A stretch of 64,000 nucleotides of DNA from Heterohyrax brucei (taxonomy: Eukaryota; Chordata; Mammalia; Hyracoidea; Procaviidae), in contig CM053162.1 in NCBI GenBank assembly GCA_028571685.1, positions 5,894,001 to 5,958,000 on the forward strand, given 5' to 3'. Both the position numbers and the translations under genes were made by a program. Positions 11,470 through 24,104 of this stretch are shown piece after piece; within the stretch, counting starts at the first letter, position 1, and each line of letters opens with the position of its first letter. Under the pieces are notes generated by a model. The model saw only the letters and a list, made by a program, of their open reading frames with translations, was not told where the DNA came from and made no database searches.

Positions 11470-11830
11470 CTGAGTCCTATGAAGTTTCAGGCACTCTGCT
11501 AAGCACTGGAGAGAGAACGTATAGCAGACATGCTCCCCGCCCCTCAGGGGACTCACATTCTGTGGATGAAAACAGCCATAATCAACTAATAATACAAACT
11601 AATATCAAATAATAACTGCAGCAAGAACTCCAAATATGTGCACAGCTCTAATCCTGAGTGGGTGACTTGGAAAGTCTCCCTAAGGAAGTAGTATTTGAGG
11701 CTAATGTGCAAAGAATAAATAGGATTACCTAAGTGAAAAAAGGAAGATAATTTCAGACAGAAAAAACAATGTGTGAAGGTACTGCGACCAGAAAGAAGTG
11801 TAAAATAAACTAAGATTCTAAGTTTAGAAA
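11470..11830 (+). repeat. Ancient mammalian LINE (L2/L3/CR1 type)
   Basis: 'caggcactctgctaagcact', 'gggactcacattctgtgg' and 'gaagtagtatttgaggctaa' follow the same consensus order as the copy at 6250-7400. Confidence 0.5.
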
Positions 11831-12849
11831 CTAAGATGTCAGACTACCAATGTAAGAAAAAAAAAAAAAGGAAGTATAACCCTTTGCTTCCAGAGATACC
11901 CCAGGCCTGCTCCTGAGCCTGTGGAGGCACTCTCTGTAATCCTGGGATTCTCATGCTTCGCTCTGTCATTGCAGCTCACCTTCAAACCTGCCTTGCTGCT
12001 CCCTTCCTTATGACCATGGAGACACTGCCTCACTCTGCTTTGTATGCTTTCCAACCTCCATCTCAGTACTCAACATACAGTCATCCATGAATGTGTGAAA
12101 AGAAAACAGACGTGAAACTGTCTGATCTCTATTTCTGAGGGTGGCAAGAAAGGGTCTTCAGAGTTAGTGGTGGAGTTATCACAAGCACTCTCTCTCTGAA
12201 GTCCAGGCTAACAGACCTGAAAGACAACCATGAAATGTGTCCAAAATGAAGTGAAAGCAAAGGGATATGATAAGAGAGTCAGAAATAGCACTGGGTTAGA
12301 ACAGAATATTCATGTATTCCTAATACAGTGGTCTGGGTACATTCAAAGCAGCCAAAAGAAGACAGATGTAGGTCAGAGCCCTGAAGTTTTTGCTGAAGGG
12401 TATTAACATGCAGAGGTGTTCCACTTTCTTGCAGCTATTTGATAGAGTTCCCCAAATTGGATCATGGGATATAACAAAACATTTCCATAAAATGTTCCTA
12501 ATAAAAATTAGATTAAAAATAGATTATTTTTCTACATAATCACTGTCAGAATCCAGGACTCTTAAATCCTAAAATTCACTTCTTCCCACTAAGTAATTCA
12601 TTCCCCAATGGAGCCAACACAGGGTTCATTGTGCAGACTCTCAATTAATCACCGTAGCAAGCACTATTTGCCAAGTGAAAATCCTCTATTTTGAATTCTT
12701 AATCCCTCCCACCAGCTGAGTTTACCACAAAGACATGAATATATAATTGAGGCATAAAGAAAAAAACATGCCACCAAATTAAACTGTCCTAATTTTAAAT
12801 CAGTAAATTCTTTTTCAAATGATATGAATGAAGATCTTTTAAAAGAAAA
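11831..12849. other. No gene or repeat recognised
   Basis: About 1 kb of non-coding sequence with one A-run (11863-11870 region) and short uninformative frames. No family recognised. Confidence 0.35.
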
Positions 12850-12897
12850 AAAAGAGTCAGTTCCGACTTGACAGCATTTGGCTTGGCTGGCTAACAA
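12850..12897 (+). repeat. AfroSINE 3' tail fragment
   Basis: 'gagtcagttccgacttgaca' followed by 'gcatttggcttggctggc' is the 3' tail of an AfroSINE subtype with a 'ttggcttggc' end. No head is present. Confidence 0.55.
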
Positions 12898-13509
12898 CCC
12901 AAAAGATTTCATAACAGAGCCAACTCTAGCAGAATCTAATTAGATTCTGTACCAAAGATAGACACTAATTTACCACAGATGACATGTTAGAAGACTGAAA
13001 CCCTGGCTGTTCTCCTGTGTGCATGGGATCTCAGACAACAGTGAGAGCTGCTACAGGTACAGCAGGGCCGGCTCCTGGTGTCCAAGGACCGTGGAAACTT
13101 CCTGAAGCCATCCGATCCATAGCAGCCATTCTTATCCTCTTGCACAATCATACCGATGAGCCCAATGGCATAACCTCTATTTCAGAGTACACTAGGAAAT
13201 GTGCATTAATTACATTGTAGCCTTGTTCATTACTGTAACTATGGTTGTAAAACATGTATTATGCACTTCTAAAATCATTTGGGACCATCTTTCTCCTTTG
13301 CTTCTTAGCCATACAAGGGACATGGAATCAGATTCGGGTGTGTTCTATCCTTCCAACACTATCCACTGCCCAACAATGTTTATTAACTTGGTGCTTGCTA
13401 CTTTCTATTCTGCTTACAGTATTCTAGCTACTTATCCTTTGCAGATTTGTCCTTCTTCAAATTTTCTCAAGGAAGACAAGTGGTGCTCTTGAAGAACATC
13501 AAGGAAAAG
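12898..13509. other. No gene or repeat recognised
   Basis: Small plus-strand frames (13017-13220 and 13199-13492) have no family signature or splice context. 13250-13500 may be decayed L2. Confidence 0.3.
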
Positions 13510-13745
13510 CAAGCCTATGTTTAAAACCCTCATGACTCTAATGCCTACTGCTTCTCACTGGGCTCCTTCTCTAGGCATTCAAGATTACCACAAGCTAGAC
13601 ACTTCCACCTATCCAGGTGTATCTCTCTTATGTCATTCCAGTAGCTCCGCGTGTCCTACCGCATGCCACATGCTTTCAGACTTTAGAGCATTCCACATGC
13701 CTCTTTTCCTGATAGGATGTCATTTTATTTTCAGGATAAATCTTC
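13510..13745 (+). repeat. L2 LINE fragment
   Basis: 'gtttaaaaccctcatgactc', 'gggctccttctctaggcatt' and 'caagattaccacaagct' keep the L2 3' UTR order (ttaaaaccctt... aggcattcaaggccct...). Diverged. Confidence 0.45.
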
Positions 13746-13830
13746 AACACCATTAAGATAAATTCAATTACTATGGTTAGAGTGTTCATATAACTTATAT
13801 GTACCTGCATCCTAATGTCAGTTACCTTAT

Positions 13831-14064
13831 GTCACTGCCATCAAGTCAATTCCTACTCATAGTGACCCCACACGACAGAGCAGAACTGTCCACAGAGGCT
13901 ATGCCATGGGGCTCATCAGGACGATTGTCATAGGATTTCAGAGACTGCGCACTGATACTGAAATAGACTGCCCCATCTTCTTTCTCACAGAGTGTCTGGT
14001 AGGTTCAAACCACCCACCTTTTTCTTAACAGCTGACTGGGTAACCAGTGCACCACCAGGGCTTC
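13831..14064 (-). repeat. AfroSINE, long variant
   Basis: The reversed tail 'tcaagtcaattcctactcat' and 'gtgaccccacacgacagagc' lead to the reversed head 'aaccagtgcaccaccagggc'. Compared with the short copies it carries about 70 extra bases in the middle (near 13910-13980). Confidence 0.75.
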
Positions 14065-14078
14065 TTCCTTAGAACATA

Positions 14079-14222
14079 AAACACCAAACCAAACCGACAG
14101 CTGTGGAGTTGATTCTGACTCACAGCAACCATACAGATAGAGTAGAACTGCCCCATAAGGGTTTCCTAATAAGACAAGTATGGTGGTCTCTACTGCCAGG
14201 CGGGGGCAGGAACACGAACGTG
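14079..14222 (-). repeat. AfroSINE, truncated or rearranged head
   Basis: 'accaaaccaaaccgacagct' and 'ttgattctgactcacagcaa' are the reversed tail, and 'agagtagaactgccccataa' is the body. The head half is replaced or highly diverged after about 14165. Confidence 0.75.
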
Positions 14223-14284
14223 TGTCCCAAATGCTTGCTTTCAAAATACTGTAAAATGAAATTAAAATGTGTCAATTGACCACC

Positions 14285-15660
14285 CTCAACTGAACAACAG
14301 ATGGATCAAAAACCTTAGTCCGCAACCTCTTTGGAAAGCAATCTGGCTCTTCCTTAAAAAGCTGGATACAGATATACCATTTGACCCAGTAATTTCACTG
14401 CTTGGAATATATTTTGCAGAATCAAGGCCATTCACACCAACTGATATGTGCACATGAATGTTTATCACAGCACAGTCCACAACTGCAAAAAGACTGAATC
14501 AACCCAGATGCCCAACAACAGAGGAACGGATAGGTAAACTATGGTATATGTACTCAATGGAACACTACGCAATGGTAAAGAACAACAATGATTTTAGGAA
14601 ACATCTTGTAACCTGGTTTCAGCTGGAGGACATTATGTTGAGAGAAAGCAGTCAGTGGCAAAAGGGCAAATAGTGTATGAGACCCTACAATAAGAACTTA
14701 AAAACAGACTCATGCATACAAGAAAAGTCTCTGATGGCTGCATGGGAGGGAGGAAGGGCAAGGGGGGGAGGGTCTAGATTAGATAGTTGATAGAAATTTG
14801 GTTGGGTGAAATCTGACAGCACACATTAGAAAGAAGGTCAGTGTTAACTGGACTTTAACATGACATGAGTACTCCTCCCATCTTAACCCAATATTGCAAG
14901 GACAGAGAAGCTGGGGCAGGGAGTCAGGGACCATGCTCTCAGGGAAACTGAGGCCAACTGGCACAACTAGTGTTTTGCTAAGAGAATCTTCTGCACCCCA
15001 CATTGGTGAGTGGCATCTGCAGTCCTAAAAGTTGCCATCCTGTCTTCTGAGGGTATAGCAAATGGTCTCAACTCAGAAGGAACGTATAATCACCAAGGAC
15101 CAAAATGACATGGGAGAAAGAGAACCCAGAAGACAGAGAGACCTGCGGGAGCAGGGGACTACATTGACTTGTGACTGGAATAACCAGATGGTGCCTGGCC
15201 ACCACCAGTGATAGCCAGGATGGAGCTCACAAAGTTGAGTCTCACTGGCAACACAAGAATAAAAATGGGTGCACACTGAAATCTCCACTTAAAGACCACA
15301 ACTGATGGTCCATGGGCTTCGGGCTTCCCCTGGGAGCATGGTCCCTGGCCCTGACGCTGCCCCTGTTCATAAATCATAATGGAGGTCAACTCTTCAGATG
15401 AGAATGGATTGGACTCGGTCACACAAGTGACCATATCATGTGTGCACTTTATGGTTTTACGCATTTATAGGATGTTGTCCTGCTGACCTCTTACTGGAGG
15501 AGGTGGGAGTGGGTGGAGAGGTGGGGATAGGAGATTGTTGAGAGGGTAGGACATGTACGGAGCAGAGAGGAAAGGTGTGCTGTCACCCAGAAGGGAGAAC
15601 AGTGGGAGCTGTATATAGGTGGGCATGAAAATTTATATTGGAATGTATATTTTCATTTGC
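14285..15660 (+). mobile_element. L1 LINE, 5'-truncated 3' end, plus strand
   Basis: Open stretches encode the ORF2p C-terminus: 14269-14457 includes PLWKAIWLFLKKLDTDIPFD and 14458-14673 includes STTAKRLNQPRCPTTEE and LWYMYSMEHYAMVKNN. The ORF2 stop is near 14671. About 980 bp of the lineage-specific 3' UTR follows, ending near 15660. It is a mirror-strand relative of the copies at 7.4, 9.8 and 25.7 kb. Confidence 0.9.
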
Positions 15661-15667
15661 TCCTTGA

Positions 15668-15750
15668 ATACTCTGGGGGTCAGTTCTACCCTGGCCCCTA
15701 GGGTTGCCATGAGTCGGATCCGACTCGACGGCACTTGGCTTGGCTAGCAT
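15668..15750 (+). repeat. AfroSINE 3' fragment
   Basis: 'gggttgccatgagtcggatc' and 'cgactcgacggcacttggct' are the AfroSINE 3' end with a 'tggcttggct' tail. It sits directly after the L1 3' end. Confidence 0.8.
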
Positions 15751-18700
15751 TTTCATTCAATCATAATTAAAAAAAGGACCTTAGTCCCAAACTTTCTACC
15801 TGTGCTAAGAATGTAGATATTTTAATACTAAGAACGAAAAAACTGTCCGAGGTTTCAGTCTTTATATTAAAGGCCTCTTGTAGGAGTATGACATTGGGTC
15901 AATGGTCTTATTCTTGACATTGCTTTGCCTACAACTATAGGTACTATCTACTCAAACTTTTAGAGATATGGTAATGAGGATACTTTGGTGTCTATTTTAG
16001 GATTAGCCATATCTGAATCAGTGGGTCATAAGATCATAAACAGGCCTCATGCAATCTTTAATTAATAATATTTGCTTCAAGTTCATCTCAAATAAACTAT
16101 AAGGAATCTCTGATACAGGAATTGGCATAAGAAATATGTGTCTCAGAACTACTGCTTATTCAGTACCTGACCATTTTCCTCAAAGTAAAATGGCAACAGT
16201 TTTCACCTGGAGGCCGCAAGGATGCCTAAGATCTGAGAGGAATCAGAGTCACTTTTCTCAACCCTGTAGTACTGAAATAGTAGGCAGCTCAGATGCCCTG
16301 GAGACAACTACCTCAGGGACCAAAACTCTGTGGTTGGTTAAAGACCTTCCCTTGGGGGCTTTAGCTGCTTCCCTGAGGGACTTACAGGTGTTTGCTGTGA
16401 AGCAACAGGGCCACCTGAGTTTTCTGGCTTATTAGAGCCTAAGGGATGTGAATGGCTCAGGCAGTGGGACCATACTGTTCATCTCTGTTCTGACCTGGAA
16501 GCAGATGCTATGCCTTCCTAACTACTAAGAAGACATGGAGTCGCCTCCACAGCCACACCTAAAGACACAGGATATGCCATTATTAAAACACTATTGCTTT
16601 TACTATAGCTATTTGGCCAGATGACTTCAATCTCATATGCCCTGTCCTACCCAGTTTAGATGATGCTTCAGTGTGGACTTACCAGAAAGTTAGCATAGTC
16701 TAGCCTTTGAGGTAAATTTAGTCCATCCATTGTCAGTAACTGTTCCAAGAAATTTAAAAAGTCACCAGGAAGAAGTGAGTTGCCTTATTTGCACTCTATT
16801 TAAATTTGTAAATCAATTTTGGGTGAAATGTTCTACTTGCTTGTCATTTTCTAGAATGCTTTGAGGAACATTCTAATTTTTAGTGGAATTTAATTTCCCA
16901 ACTTGTTCAAATTTCTGTCAAATTCAGAAGCACGGTCTTCTGCATGTGCATCCCTCCAGCCAAATGTGCATTTCCATCTACTTCTTGAACAAGGCAGGAG
17001 GAGGAAAGACACTTTGCAAAGCAGTGTAGAATGTAAATGTGATCTACTATCACACAGTGCTCTGAGACCTGAAGGACACAGATGTACGGAGAAGGCAGCT
17101 TCCGTCTACCTAGAAATTGCTTGTGATGTTTTACTACACCACAGACTCTGTAACACACGGCTTAAGTGGAAATCAGTTAGCGCAAAGATCCTCTAAACTA
17201 TGGAGGCCATAGAGCGTTAGCCAGCAGGTCATGCTATGTTCTGGAGGATTTGGTTGGAGAGGCAGAATACTTTCAACCTAAGAAGGATTAGAGTACATTA
17301 TTCTCTTTGAGATTTGTGTTTTAAATCTCCATTTGTTCAAGTTCTGGCAGGGGTTGGGGGTGGGTAGTGAAGTCTATGGGTTGTAACTGTATAGAAATTA
17401 GAAGTTATTGTTCCTATTATCTTAATCTCAATAATGAGTTTGGCTTGACAATGTCAATTAATTATTCAGGATTGGAAAGCAACACAGTTATATGTATCAA
17501 GTGGATAAGAGGGTGGTTTAGGAATAGGCAGACAATAAAAGTAAATGAAGGCAAGCCACAACCAAGCTCTGTTGTTTGCAAATCACCTGCTTGGGTGGGA
17601 TAATTGAGCCTAATCCCTTGCTCCCTGGGATTCCTCTAGCACAGGGAATAGAGACAATGTCTTGGCTTCTTTCACTCACTACAGTCACCTTTGGTAGACA
17701 TTAGCCTTTCCTCCTTTCCATGCGGACTTCAGAACTGTTTTGACTTCAAAAAGCAGGTAATTAACTACCAAACAATAGCAGGATTTTCAGATTAATTCTG
17801 TCCAGGAAGAAACAGGAAAACTCATTCACACCAAACAAAGCAGAGGGATGATTAGACACTCCAGTTACAACAGAGAGACCTAGCTAGGGCTGGTTTTGGT
17901 GAAGAGGTCAAAAGCTTTCTTATTACTATGCTAATATCCCTGTTTTAGTAAACCCTATATTCTACTGTTCTCTATCATGCAAATGTGTGTCTCTAAGTAA
18001 GATTAAAGCCCTGCAGGCATAGCTCTCAGGGCTGAGAAGTCTGATTTCAGTGCTTAGATCAGGAAGCTCTTCCCTTGTTCTGTCAACCACTGCAGGCACA
18101 TGTGGGTTTTCAGAACATACAAGAAGGACTTCTGAGTTGTCTTCTCAAGCTGTTTTTAATGTGGCAAATAGTTCGGTTCCACTTGCCATTTGTTTTTCGT
18201 TTGTTTGTCTTTTTCACTCTGGTTTCTAAGATACAGCCTTTTCCCAATGAACACTGCAGACAGAAGTATGCCCATTTCAGATTTATACACAAGCTTAGTT
18301 TGACAGCAGTATCAAGGGAATAAAAGGGTTAAAATATGTAACTAGACTCCAGATGCAGCCACTTATTACTTATATTCATATATCAGAAAATTCTCAGGCA
18401 AAAGGAATGGAAATTATTAGACCCAAATATAGCTCTCCCTCCCTCTGGCCTAAAACATTATGTTCTGGCTGGCTAAATGGGCCTGCAAGTGCATGAATGG
18501 TATTTCTTACTTTCTGCAAACTTACTTTGGATGGAGTGTTCAAGGCACCTTGAAATCACACAGTCCATGTGTCTGAAGTTAATACATCCCTGATGTTGAA
18601 CCTCCTTTCCTAAATGATGCTTTAGATGTTTTCGTATGAAGCATTCCGGAGCTCCAAAGTGGAAAGCTCAACATCCTGGTGCACTCTTCCTCCCACTCCT

Positions 18701-18790
18701 CAACTCCCACATTTAAACAATTCCCAAATTTTGTCTGTTCTGCTTCAAAAATATCTTCAGACTCTCCACTTACTATTACATTTTAGCTAA
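15751..18790. other. 3-kb stretch without recognised genes or repeats
   Basis: I find no repeat family, splice-flanked homologous exon or structured RNA. Open frames at 16136-16435 (99 aa), 16903-17196 (97 aa) and 18075-18323 (82 aa) are unremarkable and have no recognised similarity. Long unique intronic sequence in a neuronal gene is where regulatory elements often lie, but no site can be named from sequence alone. Confidence 0.45.
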
Positions 18791-18794
18791 TAAA

Positions 18795-19521
18795 GAAACT
18801 CATGTCTTTAATCTTTATGCGTGTCCGTGCATGTGCTTTAGGTGAAAGTTTACAGCTCAAGTTATTTTTCCATGCAAAAATTTATACACATATTGTTGAC
18901 CCTAGTTGCTGTTCCTATAATGTGACCACACATTCCTCCTTTCTACTCAGATTTCCCATGCCCATTCAACCTGTTTCTATTCTGTCCCTTTCTGCTTTCT
19001 CATCTTGCCTCTGGACAGGAGCTGCCTATTTAGTATCTGTATCTACTTGAATTAAGATGCATACTCTTCACCAGTATCATTTTATGTCTTTATAGCCCAG
19101 TCTTCAGAAATGGTTTTAGCTCTGAGTCAACTCAGAGTCCATGGGTCATGTCTTCTGGGTTTCTGCAGTCTCTGTAAGACCATTAAGTCTGGTCTTAAAA
19201 ATTGAGGTCTGCACCCCAATTTTCTCCTACTCTGTCAGAGACTCCCTGCAGTTTCCATCAGGGTAGTCACTGGTGACAGCCCAGCACTACCTAGTTCTTC
19301 CAGTATCAGGCTGATGGAGTCTCTAATTTATGTGGGCAGCTTTGGTCCCTTGGGCTAATGTTTTCATTGTATCTTTAGCGTTCTTCATTCTTTATCCTAG
19401 GTGGGTTGGGATACACTTATGCACCTCAGATAGGCACTTGCTAGCTTTTAGTCCACTTGTGCTGACTTCTGTACTTCCTGTTGCCCTTTACTTAAGATAA
19501 TTCTTGTCTGCTGTCAAGTTA
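18795..19521 (-). mobile_element. L1 LINE 3' UTR (older subfamily), minus strand, segment 1
   Basis: 'ggtgaaagtttacagctcaa' and 'gccagtatcattttatgtct'-type blocks follow the order of the L1 3' UTR at 21430-22240. The element continues at 19666 and at 20348 after two insertions, giving one L1 of about 1.2 kb without its passengers. Confidence 0.65.
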
Positions 19522-19665
19522 GGGAAACCCTGGTGGCATAGTGGTCAAGAGCTACAGCTGCTAACCAAAAGTTCAGTAGGTACTCCTTGGAAACTCTACG
19601 GGGCAGTTCTACTGTGTCCTATAGACTCATTAGCAGCTTAACAGCAGTGGGTTTGGTTTGGGTTT
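19522..19665 (+). repeat. AfroSINE
   Basis: It begins 'gggaaaccctggtggcatag', with tRNA-like head 'agctacagctgctaaccaaa', continues through 'actccttggaaactctacgg' and ends 'agcagtgggtttggtttggg'. Part of the middle is shortened. It interrupts the L1 3' UTR at 18795-20690. Confidence 0.85.
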
Positions 19666-19825
19666 TATCTAGTCCGGAAATTCCCCTTTTCATCTGTTCC
19701 CACTCTTGTAATTGTCAAAGAACGTTTAAAACTTCTCTTGATTTTACAGTGGAGATCTTATACAATGTTTGTCCTCTTGTGATTGAAAGATTTCACTCTG
19801 TATACTACCTTCCAGCTTTATCTAC
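19666..19825 (-). mobile_element. L1 LINE, segment 2 between SINE and LTR
   Basis: 'cttatacaatgtttgtcctc' and 'gattgaaagatttcactctg' match the L1 region just upstream of the 3' UTR, seen also at 8395-8440 and 26700-26740. Confidence 0.65.
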
Positions 19826-20347
19826 TGTTTTAGTCAGCTGGGGCTGCTCTAACAGAAATACCACAGAGTGGATGGCTTTAACAAAGGAAAGTTTATTCTT
19901 ACACAGCCCAGTAGATTACAAGTCCAAATGCAAGATGACTGCTCCAGGGGAAGGCTTTCCCCCTTGCTGGCTGTGGAGGAAAGTCCGGTATTGCATCAGT
20001 CTTTGTCCACAGAGCAACTTGGCGCAGGAACCTCAGGTCTGAAGGACATACTTCTCCCGATGCTGCTTTCTTGGCTGTGTGGGGCTCCCAATTCTCTGCT
20101 TGCTTCTTTTCCTTTCTTCTCTTGTAAAATGAAAGGATTAAGGGTGGGGCCAGCCATATTCCAGGAAAGCTCCCTTTACAGTGGAGCAGGGAGGTGATCT
20201 TATAAAAGGATTTACAGTCCCACCCTAATTCTTTAACATACAGTATACGAAGATCACAAAATGGAGGACAATCACAAAATACTGGGAATCATGGCTCAGG
20301 CACATGGCTACACATATTTTGGGGGGCACACAATTCAATCCATGACA
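19826..20347 (-). mobile_element. Solo LTR of MLT1-like family, copy 2
   Basis: It begins TGTTTTAGTCAGCTGGGG and ends CAATCCATGACA, the reverse of copies 3 and 4. It is closely similar over its length to copy 5 at 50955-51478 ('aaataccacagagtggatgg', 'cttacacagcccagtagatt', 'aaaatgaaaggattaagggt'). Flanks tctac and tctgt share three of five bases, in keeping with a decayed 5-bp duplication. It lies inside an L1. The open frames 19587-20042 and 19868-20197 run through it and are not genes. Confidence 0.8.
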
Positions 20348-20692
20348 TCTGTGTTATGAAATTGTTCCTGGATTCAACCACTGTTCTTTACACTGCATAG
20401 AATTCCAGTGTGTGAATATATTATAATTTGTTTATCCATTTGTCTGTCATTGTGCATCTAGGGATTGTTTCCATTTTTTTTGCTGTTGTAAGCAGTGTTT
20501 CAATGAACACTGAAATGAACAAGAGGTACATGTATATCTATTCATGTGACAGCTCTTACTTCTCTAGGATTTACTATAAGGAGTGGGATTGCTGGTTGTT
20601 ATGGAACTTCTGCATAATGTGTAACTTCTGCTTTATGTATCTGCATAACATTTTTCCAATTATACAAGCCTATTTGCTAGAAATAAACAAGA
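20348..20692 (-). mobile_element. L1 LINE ORF2 3' region, segment 3
   Basis: 'gaattccagtgtgtgaatat', 'tttgtttatccatttgtctg' and 'aacactgaaatgaacaaga' are the reversed end of L1 ORF2 (compare 8515-8640). The element ends near 20692, next to an RTE copy. Confidence 0.75.
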
Positions 20693-21412
20693 CTTGAAAC
20701 ACTTTGTGATGAAGCACAAAGACCACAGTCTTCAGTCTCGACTGCACCTCAACATCAAGAAAACAAAAATCCTCACAACTGGACCAGTAAGCAACATCAT
20801 CACAAGTGGAGAAAGGATTGAGGTTGTCATGGATTTCATTTTACGTGTTACCAAAATGACTGCCTATGGAAGCACCAGTCAAGCAATTAAAAGACACATT
20901 GTATTGAGAAAATCTGCTGCAGAGGACCTCCTTAAAATATTGACAAGTAAAGATGTCACTTTGAAGATGTGCCTGACTCAAGCCATAGTTGCATGCACAA
21001 GTTGGACAATGAATAAAGAAGACAGAAGAATTGATGACTTTGAATTGTGGTGTTGGAGAAGAATTCTGAGTGTACCATGGACTGCCAAAAGAAGAAACAG
21101 ATCTGTCCTGGAAGAAGTGCAACAGGAGTGCTTTGTAGAAGCAAAGATGGCGAGACTGCATCTTATATACCTTGGACATGCTGTCAGAAGGATAGTCTCT
21201 GGAGAAGGACATCATGCTTGATAAAGGAGAGGGATCAGTGAAAAAGAGGAAGACTCTCAATCAGATGGATTGACACAATGGTTACAATGATGGGCTTAAG
21301 CCTAAAAATGATTGTGGAAATGGCAAGACTGGGCAGTGTTCCATTCTGTTTTGCACAGGGTTGCTATGAGTCAGAACTGATCCAACGGCACCTAACAACA
21401 ACAACAATGTGG
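20693..21412 (+). mobile_element. RTE LINE 3' end with 175-codon open frame
   Basis: This 5'-truncated RTE keeps the longest open frame of the window (20694-21221, 175 codons). It corresponds to the C-terminal part of the RTE polyprotein after the reverse transcriptase: LNIKKTKILTTGPVSN, then SAAEDLLKILTSKDVTLK, then FELWCWRRILSVPWTAKR. The catalytic core is absent, so it cannot act alone. The element ends with the 3' tail 'gggttgctatgagtcagaac' and an 'acaacaacaac' simple tail, the same tail carried by AfroSINEs. Confidence 0.9.
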
Positions 21413-21424
21413 AAATTCTATTTT

Positions 21425-24062
21425 TTTTTAATATTTTATTGTTCTTTAAGAGACAGTTTACAATCCAAGCCAATTTGCAATCTACAACTCTGCATGCACA
21501 CCACTATGCAACCCCAGCTGCTCTCCCAGCTCTCTGACAGCACGCTAATACATTCCACCCTGTACTTCCTGTAACCAGTCAACCAACTCCCCCTATACCC
21601 TCTCATCTCGCCTCAAGACAAGAGCTGCTCAGACAGCCTCTTGTATATATTGAAGACAAGAATAATGTTCTTTGCCAGCATCATTCTCTGTCTTTATAGT
21701 CCAGGCCAACCTTTGTCTGAGAGAGTTAGCTTCAGTACTTCAGCTCTCAGCTAACAGAGTCTAGGGGGCAGGTCCTCAGGGGACCCTACAGTCTGACCAT
21801 CAGCTGTGATCTTCAAGTAGAGTTCTAATTCTGCACCCATTTTTGCTCCTTCTACCTCAGGGACTTTATGTTGTGTTTCATGTCAGGGCAGTCATTGCTA
21901 GTAGCCAGGCACCATCTACTTCTGATTCCAAGCTGATCAAAGTCTCAGATTATAGGGCCCCTTCTGATGCCTGGGGTCATATTTTCCTTACGTATTTTAT
22001 GTTTTTCATTCTCTTCTGCCCCAGGTGGTTTGGGACAAAATGATGCTACTTAGATGGCTGCTTGATAGATTTTAAGATGTCAGACACCACTCACTGAAGT
22101 GGGATGCAAAACATTTTCTTAAAAAAAAAAAAAGTTATACCAATTAGCCTAGATATCCCCTAAAAAACACAGTCCGCAGATCCCTGGACCTGCTACTCTG
22201 CCCTTCCAAATGTTGAATTGTATTTAAAAAAAAAAAAAAAAAATTAGCTTTTATTATACTCCAGCTGCGCTAACCTCCCTTCTACTACACGTCACTCCCT
22301 TCTCCTTACCCAGTTCCTATCTACTATCTAATATACGAGTATCCCTCTCCCTTATCCCCACCCTTGTAAGCATCAAAGGTCATTTTCTTCTATGTCTAAA
22401 ACCATTCTTAAGGCCTTATAATAGTGGTCGCATATAATATTTGTCCTTTTACAGTTGACTAATTTTGCTCAGAATAGTATCTTCCAGATGACTCCAAATT
22501 ATGAGATGTTTCCTAAGATCACTGTTATTCTTTGTCATTGTGTAGCATTTCATTGTGTGAATATACCATAGATTGTGTATCCATTCATCTCTTGAATGGG
22601 CATATAAGTTGATTCCATCTTTTTGCTTTTGTGGACAGTGCTGCAATAAACATTGGTGTGCATCTATCTGTTCATGTGACAGCCTTTCTTTCTCTAGGAT
22701 AGATTCCAAGCAGTGGGACTGCTGGATCATATGGTATTCTCTTCTTAGCATTTTAACAAAAGTGTCAAATCAATTTCCAAACTGGTTGTACCATTTTACA
22801 CTCCCACTAGCAGAGCAGAAGAATTTCAGTCTCTCCACAACCTCTCCAACATTTACAATTTTCTGTTTTGTGGGATTAATGCCAATCTTGTTGGGATGAG
22901 ATAGTATCTCAATGTACTTTTGATTTGGATTTCTCTAACGGCTAATGATGATGTGCATTTTCTCATGTATCTGTTAGCTTTCTGGATGTCTCCTTGGGTG
23001 AAGTGCCTGTTCATATCCTCTGTCCACTAATTAATTGGGTTATTTTTCTTTTTCTTGTTGAGTTTTTGCAGAACTTTGTCGATTAGGGAGATTAGATGAC
23101 AATTGAATTTGTGGTAGCCAAAAATTATTTACTAGTCTGTAGATAGTCTTTGCTCCTTTGGTGATGTCTTTGGATGAGCACAAGTGATTTTTAGGAGTTC
23201 CTAAATGTCTATCATCTCTTCTGATGTGTGTGCATTTTTAGTAATATAGTCTGTTTATGCTATGTATTAAGGTTGCCAGTGTTGTCACTAACTTTATTCC
23301 ATGAATTTTATTGTTTTAGATTTCAGAGTTTGGTCTTTGATTCAGTTTGAGTCAGCATTTGTGTATGGTATGAGACATGAGTGTTGTTTCATGTTTTTCC
23401 AGACAGATATCCAGTTATGCCAATGCTATTTGTTAAAGATACTGTTTTTTCACTAGTTTACAGGCTTTGGATGTTTGTCAAATATCAGCTGCTCACAGGA
23501 GGATGATGTTATATTTGGATTCTCAATTCAGTTCCATTGGTCTATATATCTATTTTTGTACCAGTACCATGCTGTTTTGAGTACCATGTCAGTGTAATAG
23601 GTAGCATAAGGCCTCCCACTTTGTTCTTCAGTAATGTTTGGCATACCCATTGCTTCTTTCTTTTCCATGTGAAATTAGTGATTTCTTTTTCCACCTTATT
23701 TAAAAAATGCCATTGGAATACTTATTGGGATTGCACTGTCACTAAAGATCACATTGGGTAGAACAGATATCTACACTATTTTAACTCTTCATATCCATGA
23801 GCAAGGTAGGTTTCTCTACTTATGTAGGTCTCTTTTGGTACTTTTAAGTAGACTCTTGAAATTTTCTTTGTATGGGTCTCTTATGTCTGTTTATAGACTT
23901 ACTCCTAGGTATGTTATCTTCTTGGGGTCTATTGCAGATGGTATTAATTTAGTGATTTCCTTTTTGATGGTCTCCCTGTTGGTGTACAGTAATCCAACTG
24001 ACCTATGTATGTTTATTTTGTATCGTGATACTTTGCTAAACTCTTCAATTTGTTCTAGCTGC

Positions 24063-24104
<42 letters not shown>

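Noticed and set aside
19522..19600. tRNA gene at the SINE head
   Set aside because: The tRNA-like head is part of an AfroSINE and does not fold as a complete tRNA by eye. The same head recurs in many copies.
19587..20197. Open frames of 151 and 109 codons
   Set aside because: They run through an AfroSINE, L1 and a solo LTR. The equivalent frames in the LTR copy at 51 kb differ.
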